Origin: Caballeronia sp031450805
Lineage (GTDB): Bacteria > Pseudomonadota > Gammaproteobacteria > Burkholderiales > Burkholderiaceae
NCBI RefSeq assembly: GCF_031450805.1
Contig: NZ_JARTVY010000001.1
Location: 868,001 to 932,000, forward strand
Direction: 5' to 3'
DNA length: 64,000 nt
Shown: in pieces, positions 24,533 through 32,671 of the stretch
Layout: each line of letters opens with the position of its first letter
Position numbering within the stretch: the first letter of the stretch is position 1
Program-made: the position numbers and the translations under genes
The notes under the pieces: model-generated
What the model was told of the DNA's origin: nothing
The model's input: only the letters and a program-made list of their open reading frames with translations
The model's database searches: none

Positions 24533-25588
24533 ATGGACTTATCGATTGCGGCGATTCTCGCGCAAGACGGCATCACCACGGGAGCGATCTACGCCTTGCT
24601 CGCGCTCGCGCTGGTGCTCGTGTTCTCGGTGACACGCGTCATCTTTATTCCGCAGGGCGAATTCGTCGCGTATGGCGCGCTCACGCTTGCTGCGCTTCAG
24701 ACCCAGAAGCTGCCCGCGACGTGCTTTCTGCTCATCGCGATGGGCGCGGGCTGTTTCGTCGCGGAAGGCGTCTCGATCGTGCGGCATCCGGGGCGCTATC
24801 ACCAGATCGGGCGCCTGCTCGCCGTGCTGGCGGCGAAGTATCTGTTGTTTCCCGTCGCTGTGTGGGGCGTCACCCAGGCCGTATTCGCGCAGCCGCTGCC
24901 GATGGTCGCGCAGATCGCGCTTACGCTGCTCATCGTCGTGCCGATGGGGCCGTTCGTCTATCGGCTCGCGTATGAGCCGATTGCGGAGGCGAGCACGCTG
25001 CTGCTCCTGATCGTCGCGGTGGCCGTCCACTTTGCGATGGTCGGCCTCGGGCTTGTCATGTTCGGCGCAGAAGGCTCGCGCACGACCGCGTTCTCCGATG
25101 CCAACTTCAACATCGGCAGCGTGTCGATCTCCGGGCAAAGTCTGTGGGTCGTCGGCACGGCCGTCGTGCTGATCGCGGCGCTGTATTTTTACTTCGACCG
25201 CTCGATTTCCGGCAAGGCGCTGCGCGCGACGTCGGTGAATCGGCTGGGGGCGAGGCTCGTCGGCATCGGAACGACGCAGGCGGGGCGGCTGGCCTTTACG
25301 CTGGCGGCCGGCCTCGGCGCACTGTGCGGGGTTCTTGTCGCCCCGATCACGACCATCTATTACGACTCGGGCTTTCTGATCGGCCTCAAGGGCTTCGTCG
25401 GGGCGATTGTCGGCGGGCTGGTGAGCTATCCGCTGGCGGCCGCGGGATCGCTGCTGGTCGGCCTGCTGGAGTCGTATTCGTCGTTCTGGGCGAGTGCTTA
25501 CAAAGAGGTCATCGTCTTCACGCTGATCATTCCGGTGCTGCTGTGGCGAAGCCTGGCGAGCCCGCATTCGGACGAAGACGAGGAGTAA
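24533..25588 (+). CDS. LivH-type ABC permease (second locus)
   Basis: The 351-residue integral membrane protein is longer than a typical 290-310-residue LivH. It has the opening QDGITTGAIYALLALALVLVFSVTRVIFIPQGEFVAYGAL and the coupling loop KALRATSVNRLGARLVGIGTTQAG near 225-248. The extra length is an insertion around residues 75-115 (EGVSIVRHPGRYHQIGRLL). It begins the second permease operon, four bases before the LivM-LivG fusion gene, and has an AGAGGAAGT ribosome-binding site. Confidence 0.85.
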   Translation: MDLSIAAILAQDGITTGAIYALLALALVLVFSVTRVIFIPQGEFVAYGALTLAALQTQKLPATCFLLIAMGAGCFVAEGVSIVRHPGRYHQIGRLLAVLAAKYLLFPVAVWGVTQAVFAQPLPMVAQIALTLLIVVPMGPFVYRLAYEPIAEASTLLLLIVAVAVHFAMVGLGLVMFGAEGSRTTAFSDANFNIGSVSISGQSLWVVGTAVVLIAALYFYFDRSISGKALRATSVNRLGARLVGIGTTQAGRLAFTLAAGLGALCGVLVAPITTIYYDSGFLIGLKGFVGAIVGGLVSYPLAAAGSLLVGLLESYSSFWASAYKEVIVFTLIIPVLLWRSLASPHSDEDEE

Positions 25589-25592
25589 TCCG

Positions 25593-27377
25593 ATGACATT
25601 CCTACATCGATATCGATTCTTCTGGCTGTTTCTCGTCGTCGTGTTCGCGCTGCCCGTTCTGCCCGGCGCGGTCGCCGTGCCGGAGTACTGGATCACGCTG
25701 CTGAACTACATCGGCCTGTATTCCATCGTGGCGATCGGGCTCGTGCTGCTGACGGGCATCGGCGGGATGACGAGCTTCGGACAGGCGGCCTTCGTCGGCG
25801 TGGGCGCATACGCGACCGCGTTCCTGACGACGCGTTACGGCGTCTCGCCGTGGCTTGCGTTGATTGCGGGCGTCGTGCTGACGGCGTTCATCGCGCTGCT
25901 GCTCGGCCTCATCACGATGCGGCTGTCCGGGCACTTCCTGCCGCTCGGGACCATTGCGTGGGGGCTCTCGCTGTTCTACCTCTTCGGAAACATGGAGTTG
26001 CTCGGCAAATACGACGGCATCAACGGCATTCCGGTGTTGAATCTGTTCGGCTGGCAGCTCGAATCGGGGCGAAGCATTTACTACCTGATTTGGGTCGTCG
26101 TGCTGCTGGCGGTCGTATCTGTTCAGAATTTGCTTAATAGTCGGCCGGGCCGTGCGATCCGCGCGCTGCGTGGCGGCGGGATCATGGCCGAGGCAATGGG
26201 CGTCAACACCGCGTGGATGCGCGTCGTCATCTTTATTTATGCAGCAGTTCTCGCGGCGATTTCCGGCTTCCTCTACGCGCATCTGCAGCGTGCCGTGAAT
26301 CCGACGCCCTTCGGGCTGAATCACGGCATCGAGTTTCTGTTCATGGCGGTGGTCGGCGGTGTCTCGCATGTCTGGGGTGCGATTCTCGGCGCGACGATTC
26401 TCACCGTATTGCAGGACTACCTGCAGACGCTGCTGCCAAAGCTGATCGGTGCGAATGGCAATTTCGAGATCATCGTCTTCGGCGTCGTGATGGTGCTGCT
26501 GCTGCAGTATGCACGGCAGGGCGTCTGGCCATTCGTCGCGCGGCTGTTCCCGCGCGGCCCGCGCGCGCACGTGCCTGAGCATGGCGAGGCGTTGCCGCAG
26601 CGCAGCAAACCGGCGGCAGGCGAACCGCTTCTTATCGTCGATAAGGCGCGCAAGCAGTTCGGCGGCCTCGTCGCGGTCAACGATGTAAGTTTCGATGTGA
26701 GGGCCGGCGAGATTATCGGTCTCATCGGGCCGAACGGTGCGGGCAAGTCGACGACCTTCAACCTCGTTACGGGGGTTCTCCAGGCGACAGCCGGAGCGAT
26801 CACTTTTCACGGTGAACGGATCGACAAGCTGACATCGCGTCAGATCGTGAAGCGCGGCATTGGAAGGACATTCCAGCACGTCAAGATGCTGCCGGGGATG
26901 AGCGTGCTCGAGAACGTCGCAATCGGTGCGCACCTGCGGGGGAACACCGGGGTGTGGCGAAGCATTGCCCGCCTCAATGCGGCGGAGGAAGCGCGACTGA
27001 TGGCCGAAGCTGCGAAGCAGATCGCGCGAGTCGGACTTGAGAAACATCTGTACAGCGAGGCGGGCAGCCTGGCGCTCGGTCAGCAACGCATTCTCGAAAT
27101 CGCGCGTGCGCTCTGCTGCGACCCGACGTTATTGCTGCTGGACGAGCCGGCGGCAGGGCTTCGTTATCAGGAGAAGCAGCAACTCGCCGACTTGCTTCGT
27201 AAATTGCGCGCGGAAGGAATGAGCATCCTGCTCGTCGAACACGACATGGACTTCGTAATGAATCTGACTGATCGGCTCGTCGTAATGGAATTCGGGACGA
27301 AGATCGCCGAAGGCTTGCCGCAACAGGTGCAGAAAGACCCTGCGGTTCTCGAAGCGTATCTGGGCGGAGTGGAATGA
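25593..27377 (+). CDS. LivM-LivG fusion: ABC permease with C-terminal ATPase domain
   Basis: The 594-residue protein combines two usually separate subunits. Residues 1-315 are a LivM permease (LVLLTGIGGMTSFGQAAFVGVGAYATAF, loop NSRPGRAIRALRGGGIMAEAMGVN). After a basic, proline-rich linker, residues 343-594 are a LivG ATPase with Walker A IGPNGAGKSTTFNLV, signature-like LALGQQRILEIARAL, Walker B LLLLDEPAAGL and H-loop VEHDMDF. It couples directly to the LivH partner and the LivF ATPase (start overlap of four bases). Fused half-transporters of this kind recur in Burkholderiaceae. The substrate is inferred to be that of the two binding proteins upstream. Confidence 0.88.
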   Translation: MTFLHRYRFFWLFLVVVFALPVLPGAVAVPEYWITLLNYIGLYSIVAIGLVLLTGIGGMTSFGQAAFVGVGAYATAFLTTRYGVSPWLALIAGVVLTAFIALLLGLITMRLSGHFLPLGTIAWGLSLFYLFGNMELLGKYDGINGIPVLNLFGWQLESGRSIYYLIWVVVLLAVVSVQNLLNSRPGRAIRALRGGGIMAEAMGVNTAWMRVVIFIYAAVLAAISGFLYAHLQRAVNPTPFGLNHGIEFLFMAVVGGVSHVWGAILGATILTVLQDYLQTLLPKLIGANGNFEIIVFGVVMVLLLQYARQGVWPFVARLFPRGPRAHVPEHGEALPQRSKPAAGEPLLIVDKARKQFGGLVAVNDVSFDVRAGEIIGLIGPNGAGKSTTFNLVTGVLQATAGAITFHGERIDKLTSRQIVKRGIGRTFQHVKMLPGMSVLENVAIGAHLRGNTGVWRSIARLNAAEEARLMAEAAKQIARVGLEKHLYSEAGSLALGQQRILEIARALCCDPTLLLLDEPAAGLRYQEKQQLADLLRKLRAEGMSILLVEHDMDFVMNLTDRLVVMEFGTKIAEGLPQQVQKDPAVLEAYLGGVE

Positions 27378-28123
27378 TGAGCGAACCGATTCTCGAAGTC
27401 AGCGGTCTGTCCGTGCGATACGGAAAGGTCGAAGCGTTGCACGACGCCAAGCTGACGGTTGGGGCGGGGCAGATCGTCTCGGTCATCGGCCCGAACGGTG
27501 CGGGCAAATCGACGCTGCTCAATGCCATCATGGGCGCGCTGCCGCAGACCGGCCATGCGAAGGGCGTCGTCCGTTACGTCGGTGACGATGTGTCGGCCCT
27601 TGCGATAGAGCGGCGCGTTGCGCGTGGCATGTGCCTGGTCCCGGAGAAGCGCGAGCTGTTCTCGTCGATGGCGGTCGAGGACAATCTCGTTTTGGGGGCC
27701 TATCGGCGCAAGCGGGCCGGGGCACGTAACTATCTGGATCAACTCGACCGCGTCTTCGATACCTTTCCGCGTCTCAAGGAGCGCCGCAAGCAGGCGGCCG
27801 GCACCTTGTCCGGAGGCGAACGGCAAATGCTGGCGGTCGGTCGCGCGCTGATGGGAAAGCCGCAACTCCTCATGCTCGATGAGCCGAGTCTTGGTTTGGC
27901 GCCGCTGATTGTGAAGGAGATATTTCACATCATCAGCGCGCTCAGGCAGACCGGTGTCGCGACGTTACTGATCGAACAGAATGCGCGCGCAGCGCTGCAA
28001 ATCTCGGACTACGGGTACGTGCTCGAGACGGGGGAATTTGCGCTCGAGGGCAGGGCGGCGGAGCTGCAGCACAATCCACAGGTCATCGAGACGTATCTCG
28101 GACTGGCGAAGAAGGCAATCTAA
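27374..28123 (+). CDS. LivF-type ABC transporter ATPase (second locus)
   Basis: The 249-residue ATPase has an intact Walker A (IGPNGAGKSTLLNAIMG), LVPEKRELFSSMAVEDNL, signature LSGGERQMLAVGRALM, Walker B LLMLDEPSLGLAP and H-loop IEQNAR. Unlike the LivF of the first locus it keeps the P-loop lysine. It is the last gene of the second operon, which ends at the parS/terminator structure 22 bases downstream. Confidence 0.88.
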   Translation: MMSEPILEVSGLSVRYGKVEALHDAKLTVGAGQIVSVIGPNGAGKSTLLNAIMGALPQTGHAKGVVRYVGDDVSALAIERRVARGMCLVPEKRELFSSMAVEDNLVLGAYRRKRAGARNYLDQLDRVFDTFPRLKERRKQAAGTLSGGERQMLAVGRALMGKPQLLMLDEPSLGLAPLIVKEIFHIISALRQTGVATLLIEQNARAALQISDYGYVLETGEFALEGRAAELQHNPQVIETYLGLAKKAI

Positions 28124-28144
28124 GCCCCTTCTCACCCGAGCGAT

Positions 28145-28174
28145 GGCGTGTTTCACGTGAAACACGCCATTTTT
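28145..28174 (+). terminator. parS-containing hairpin terminator after livF
   Basis: A perfect 24-base palindrome (28145-28168, core TGTTTCACGTGAAACA at 28149-28164) can fold into a 10-pair stem with an ACGT loop and is followed by A and six T residues. This is the form of an intrinsic terminator for the liv operon. The same bases are the centromere site, listed separately. Confidence 0.75.
28149..28164. other. parS centromere site 1
   Basis: TGTTTCACGTGAAACA matches the bacterial chromosomal parS consensus exactly. ParB, encoded at 31752, should bind and spread from here to organise origin segregation together with ParA. It lies in the gap between the liv operon and mnmG. Confidence 0.93.
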
Positions 28175-28218
28175 TCGCCCGCACAAAGCGATGAGATTCG
28201 AGCCGAAGCGGAACCCGA

Positions 28219-28224
28219 TATAAT
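28219..28224 (+). promoter_or_regulatory. probable -10 element of the mnmG promoter
   Basis: A perfect TATAAT lies 49 bases before the mnmG ATG. The -35 region (TTCGAG at about 28197-28202, 16 bases away) is poor, so the assignment rests mainly on the -10. It lies downstream of parS site 1, so ParB spreading could affect it. Confidence 0.45.
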
Positions 28225-28273
28225 CCTGCGATATTCCATCTTCAGGTTCGTGTCGTTCGCACACGAAATCCCA

Positions 28274-30232
28274 ATGCTTTATCCCACAGAATTCGATGTG
28301 ATCGTCGTCGGTGGCGGTCACGCAGGCACCGAGGCGGCCCTGGCGTCCGCGCGCATGGGCTGCAAGACGCTGCTTTTGACTCATAACATCGAGACGCTCG
28401 GCCAGATGAGTTGCAATCCGTCCATCGGCGGCATTGGCAAAGGTCATCTCGTTAAGGAAGTCGATGCGCTGGGCGGCGCCATGGCGGCCGCGACGGACGA
28501 ATCGGGCATCCAGTTCCGGATACTCAACTCCTCGAAGGGCCCGGCAGTGCGAGCCACGCGCGCGCAGGCTGACCGACTGCTCTATAAGCACGCGATTCGT
28601 CATCGGCTCGAAAATCAGCCAAACCTCTGGCTATTCCAACAGGCCGTCGACGATCTCATGGTCGAAGGGGACCGCGTCGTTGGCGCTGTCACACAGGTCG
28701 GACTCCGTTTCAGAGCGCGCGCGGTCGTGCTGACGGCGGGGACATTCCTCGATGGCAAGATCCACGTCGGCCTCAACAATTACGTCGGCGGGCGCGCGGG
28801 CGATCCGGCCGCCGTGTCGCTGTCGGCGCGGCTCAAGGAACTCAAGCTCCCGCAAGGCCGTTTGAAAACCGGTACGCCGCCGCGTATCGATGGGCGCACC
28901 ATCGACTTCTCCGTGTTGGAGGAGCAACCAGGAGACCTCGATCCGATCCCGGTATTCTCGTTCCTCGGGCGCGTTGAACAGCATCCGCGCCAAATGCCGT
29001 GCTGGGTCACGCATACGAACGCCCAGACGCACGACATCATTCGCTCGGGGCTTGACCGCTCGCCGATGTACACCGGCGTCATCGAGGGGGTCGGCCCGCG
29101 CTATTGCCCGTCGATCGAGGACAAGATTCATCGCTTCGCTTCGAAGGACGCGCATCAGATCTTCCTTGAACCGGAGGGGCTTACGACGAACGAGTTCTAT
29201 CCGAACGGTATTTCCACAAGCCTTCCGTTCGATGTTCAACTCGATCTCGTGCGCTCGATGCAGGGTCTCGAACACGCGCACATCCTGCGTCCGGGCTACG
29301 CGATCGAATACGATTATTTCGACCCTAGGGCGTTGAAGGCATCGCTGGAAACGAAAGCCATAAGCGGTTTGTTCTTCGCCGGCCAAATCAATGGAACGAC
29401 GGGGTACGAGGAGGCGGCGGCGCAGGGGCTTCTCGCGGGCATCAATGCAGGCCTGCAGGTGCAAGGGAAGGAAGCATGGTCGCCGCGTCGCGATCAGGCT
29501 TACCTCGGCGTGCTGGTCGATGACCTCGTGACGCGGGGCGTGTCCGAGCCTTACCGCATGTTCACGAGCCGCGCGGAGTATCGTCTGTCGCTGCGCGAAG
29601 ATAATGCCGACATGCGCTTGACCGAGATTGGGCGGGAACTTGGCGTTATCGACGACGTGCGTTGGGACGCATTCAGCCGAAAGCGCGATGCTGTTTCACG
29701 TGAAACAGAGCGGCTGCGTTCGACATGGGTAAGTCCCAAGACGCTGTCGGCTGAAAATGCGACCGCTCTGCTCGGCAAGCCGATCGATCACGAGTACAGT
29801 CTTGCCGATCTTCTGCGTCGCCCTGGCGTGTCCTACGACGGAATCTGCGCACTGCGAGACGGCCAATGCGCGCCTGAAGCGCCACTCGCTGACGATTCCG
29901 TGCTCCTCGCACAGATCAAGGAGCAGATCGAAATCGGGGTGAAGTATCAGGGCTATATCGACCGGCAAGCAGATGAGATTGTTCGAAACGGCGCGCAGGA
30001 GAACACGCGCTTGCCCGAAGGAATCGACTACGCCGAAGTGCGCGGGCTGTCCTTCGAGGCGCGGCAGAAACTGACGCAGCATCGCCCGGAAACGATTGGT
30101 CAGGCATCGCGTATTTCCGGGATCACGCCCGCAGCCATTTCCCTGCTGATGGTGCACCTGAAGCGTGGCCTTGGCCGACGAGGCAGAAACGCCGACGATG
30201 CATCTGCAACGAGCACGACGGCGGCCCAATGA
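28274..30232 (+). CDS. mnmG: tRNA uridine-5-carboxymethylaminomethyl synthesis enzyme MnmG (GidA)
   Basis: The 652-residue FAD enzyme is full length. It begins MLYPTEFDVIVVGGGHAGTEAALA with the dinucleotide-binding GGGHAG at 13-18 and carries GQMSCNPSIGGIGKGHLVKEVDALGG, the GidA signature GRLKTGTPPRIDGRTID, and a helical C-terminal region for MnmE and tRNA contact. With MnmE it installs cmnm5U at tRNA position 34, the substrate later processed by MnmC. I chose ATG 28274 over longer in-frame alternatives because the family starts there. A second parS site lies inside the coding sequence at 29692-29707. rsmG overlaps the stop by four bases. Confidence 0.96.
   Translation: MLYPTEFDVIVVGGGHAGTEAALASARMGCKTLLLTHNIETLGQMSCNPSIGGIGKGHLVKEVDALGGAMAAATDESGIQFRILNSSKGPAVRATRAQADRLLYKHAIRHRLENQPNLWLFQQAVDDLMVEGDRVVGAVTQVGLRFRARAVVLTAGTFLDGKIHVGLNNYVGGRAGDPAAVSLSARLKELKLPQGRLKTGTPPRIDGRTIDFSVLEEQPGDLDPIPVFSFLGRVEQHPRQMPCWVTHTNAQTHDIIRSGLDRSPMYTGVIEGVGPRYCPSIEDKIHRFASKDAHQIFLEPEGLTTNEFYPNGISTSLPFDVQLDLVRSMQGLEHAHILRPGYAIEYDYFDPRALKASLETKAISGLFFAGQINGTTGYEEAAAQGLLAGINAGLQVQGKEAWSPRRDQAYLGVLVDDLVTRGVSEPYRMFTSRAEYRLSLREDNADMRLTEIGRELGVIDDVRWDAFSRKRDAVSRETERLRSTWVSPKTLSAENATALLGKPIDHEYSLADLLRRPGVSYDGICALRDGQCAPEAPLADDSVLLAQIKEQIEIGVKYQGYIDRQADEIVRNGAQENTRLPEGIDYAEVRGLSFEARQKLTQHRPETIGQASRISGITPAAISLLMVHLKRGLGRRGRNADDASATSTTAAQ
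29692..29707. other. parS centromere site 2, inside mnmG
   Basis: TGTTTCACGTGAAACA occurs a second time, extended to an 18-base palindrome at 29691-29708. It is read in frame as Val-Ser-Arg-Glu-Thr within MnmG. An exact repeat of the consensus 1.5 kb from site 1 is very unlikely by chance. Confidence 0.93.
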
Positions 30233-30879
30233 CCGACCTTGCAAGCATGCTGGACGACGGCGCTTCGCAATTGGGCATCGCGCTGTCGACAGGGCAGAAG
30301 CAGCAACTGCTCGACTATGTCGCACTGCTGGCCAAGTGGAACGCTGTCTACAATCTGACGGCAATCCGCGATCCGAAGCAGATGATGATTCAACACATTC
30401 TGGATTCGCTGGCGATCGTCCCGGCGATTCAGCGACGCAATGCCTCGACGGTCCTCGACGTAGGCTCGGGCGGTGGCTTGCCGGGCATTGTCATCGCGAT
30501 CGCGCTGCCGAATGTTCGCGTGACGCTGAACGATATCGTCCACAAGAAGACCGCTTTCCAGTCGCAGGCGAAGGCGCACTTGAGCCTCGTTAATCTTTCC
30601 GTCGTGACAGGGCGCGTCGAAAGCCTGACTCCAGGCGTCGAGATACCGGGAAAATTCGACGCAATTGTGTCGCGTGCATTCGCAGAACTCGCGGATTTCG
30701 TTACACTTTGCCGTCATCTGGTCGCGGACAACGGTCGCATCCTTGCGATGAAAGGTATCAGGCCGGACGCGGAAATCGCACGCTTGCCGGTCGGAGCGAC
30801 CGTGGCCGGCATCGAACGATTGACGGTGCCGAAGCTGGACGCCGAACGGCATCTCGTCGAAGTCGCGTTCGACGCCTAA
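30229..30879 (+). CDS. rsmG: 16S rRNA (guanine527-N7)-methyltransferase RsmG (GidB)
   Basis: The 216-residue SAM methyltransferase modifies G527 of 16S rRNA. The family motifs are present: YVALLAKWNAVYNLTAIRDP near 30-50, HILDSLAIVP, and the SAM-binding VLDVGSGGGLPGIVIAIA near 77-94. It overlaps mnmG by four bases, as is usual for gidA-gidB, and is followed by parA after 60 bases. Confidence 0.95.
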   Translation: MTDLASMLDDGASQLGIALSTGQKQQLLDYVALLAKWNAVYNLTAIRDPKQMMIQHILDSLAIVPAIQRRNASTVLDVGSGGGLPGIVIAIALPNVRVTLNDIVHKKTAFQSQAKAHLSLVNLSVVTGRVESLTPGVEIPGKFDAIVSRAFAELADFVTLCRHLVADNGRILAMKGIRPDAEIARLPVGATVAGIERLTVPKLDAERHLVEVAFDA

Positions 30880-30939
30880 GCGGCCGCAACGACTCAGCCA
30901 TGCTGATCTTCTGACAGCGAAGTAACGAGGACACTAACG

Positions 30940-31755
30940 ATGGCAAAAATCTTCTGCGTCGCAAATCAGAAGGGCGGCGTTGGAAAAACCACGACCGCAG
31001 TCAACCTCGCGGCGAGCCTCGTCGGGCTCAAACAACGCGTCTTGCTGATCGACCTTGACCCGCAGGGCAACGCGACGATGGGCAGCGGCGTCGATAAGGC
31101 CGCGTGCGAGAACACGGTGTATGAGGTGCTCGTCGACGGCGTCACCATCCGCGAAGCGCGCGTGCGGCCCGAGGCGGTTGGCTATGATGTGCTGCCGGCC
31201 AATCGGGAATTGGCAGGCGCCGAAGTCGAACTGGTCGCGATGGAGAATCGCGAACGCATTCTCCGTGCTGCCATCGACGACATAGTTCGGGACTATGATT
31301 TCGTACTGATCGATTGTCCTCCGGCGCTGTCGCTGTTGACGCTGAACGCGCTGTGCGCCGCACACGGCGTCGTCATCCCTATGCAATGCGAATATTTCGC
31401 GCTGGAAGGCTTGTCCGACCTCGTCAACACAATTAAACAAATTCACGCGAACCTGAACCGTGACCTGAAGGTGATCGGCTTGTTGCGCGTGATGTTCGAC
31501 CCGCGAATCACGCTGCAGCAACAGGTTTCAGATCAACTGAAGGCGCATTTCGGCGACAAGGTTTTTGATGTCGTCATCCCGCGCAACGTGCGTCTTGCCG
31601 AGGCGCCGAGTTACGGGCTGCCGGGCGTCGTGTTCGACAAGTCATCGCGCGGCGCGCAGGCGTATATCCAGTTCGGCACTGAAATGATCGAGCGCGTCCG
31701 CGCGCTGCAACCCCATTCGATGCGGCAGGAAACGCCGACGGAGGAACCGAAATGA
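30940..31755 (+). CDS. parA: chromosome-partitioning ATPase ParA
   Basis: The 271-residue Soj/ParA ATPase starts MAKIFCVANQKGGVGKTTTAVNLAA with the deviant Walker A (signature Lys11, P-loop Lys16) intact. DLDPQGNAT follows, and IDCPPALSLLTLNAL gives the Walker B region near 122-137. It binds DNA non-specifically and moves ParB-parS complexes to segregate origins. The parB start overlaps its stop by four bases. The length fits chromosomal rather than plasmid ParA, which carries an extra N-terminal helix-turn-helix. Confidence 0.95.
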   Translation: MAKIFCVANQKGGVGKTTTAVNLAASLVGLKQRVLLIDLDPQGNATMGSGVDKAACENTVYEVLVDGVTIREARVRPEAVGYDVLPANRELAGAEVELVAMENRERILRAAIDDIVRDYDFVLIDCPPALSLLTLNALCAAHGVVIPMQCEYFALEGLSDLVNTIKQIHANLNRDLKVIGLLRVMFDPRITLQQQVSDQLKAHFGDKVFDVVIPRNVRLAEAPSYGLPGVVFDKSSRGAQAYIQFGTEMIERVRALQPHSMRQETPTEEPK

Positions 31756-32657
31756 GCGCAGTGATGAAGAAGAAGGGTCTCGGCCGCGGCCTGGACGCGT
31801 TGCTCGGCGGTAGCGTGGATATCACGGAAGCCGTGCGCGGCGAGGGCACGCCGACGGTGTTGTCGCTCGATAAGCTGCAAGCCGGCAAGTATCAGCCCCG
31901 TACGCGCATGGATGAAGGCGCGTTGCAGGAGCTTGCGGCGAGTATCCGCGCGCAGGGTCTGATGCAGCCGATTCTCGTGCGTTCGGTTGCCGATCAGCAG
32001 TATGAAATCATCGCCGGCGAGCGCCGGTTCCGCGCAGCGCGCCTCGCCGGGCTCGAGGAAGTGCCGGTGCTCGTGAAGAACGTGCCCGACCAGGCGGCCG
32101 CCGCGATGGCGCTGATCGAGAACATTCAGCGCGAGGACTTGAATCCGCTGGAAGAGGCGCAGGGCATCCAACGCCTGCTCGATGAGTTCACCTTCACGCA
32201 CGAGCAGGCAGCCGAAGCGGTCGGGCGCTCGCGCAGTGCAGTGTCGAACCTGCTGCGCCTTCTGAATCTCGCAACGCCGGTCCAGACGATGCTGCTGGCC
32301 GGCGATCTCGACATGGGCCACGCGCGCGCGCTGCTCGCCGTGGATGCCGCGACGCAGATTCAGCTCGCGAATCACGTCGTGAACCGGCGTCTGTCGGTGC
32401 GTGAAACCGAGCGCCTCGTCGCGGCGACGCTCAAGCAGACGCCCGCCACGAAAGCGCGTCCTGCCAGCGACGGCGGCCGCGATACGCGACGCCTCGAAGA
32501 AGAGCTGTCGGATATCCTGGCAGCCAGCGTCAAGATCAAGCTTGGCGGCAGGGGCCGGGGAAAGGTCACGATCGATTTCGGCAACCTCGACGCACTCGAA
32601 GGCATTCTGACGAAGCTGCGCGGTAGCAGCGTCGAAACGCCGACGACGGCGGTCTGA
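31752..32657 (+). CDS. parB: chromosome-partitioning protein ParB (parS-binding CTPase)
   Basis: The 301-residue protein has the ParA-contact N-terminus (KKKGLGRGLDALLGG) and a ParB/Srx CTP-binding domain with QPRTRMDEGALQELAASI and GERRFRAARLAG (about 89-100). A helix-turn-helix follows (about 140-185, FTHEQAAEAVGRSRSAVSNLLRLLNL), then a C-terminal dimerisation tail. It should recognise the two parS sites at 28149 and 29692, then slide as a clamp. An alternative start at 31764 would remove four residues. Confidence 0.95.
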   Translation: MSAVMKKKGLGRGLDALLGGSVDITEAVRGEGTPTVLSLDKLQAGKYQPRTRMDEGALQELAASIRAQGLMQPILVRSVADQQYEIIAGERRFRAARLAGLEEVPVLVKNVPDQAAAAMALIENIQREDLNPLEEAQGIQRLLDEFTFTHEQAAEAVGRSRSAVSNLLRLLNLATPVQTMLLAGDLDMGHARALLAVDAATQIQLANHVVNRRLSVRETERLVAATLKQTPATKARPASDGGRDTRRLEEELSDILAASVKIKLGGRGRGKVTIDFGNLDALEGILTKLRGSSVETPTTAV

Positions 32658-32671
32658 CCGCGCGCGCGACC

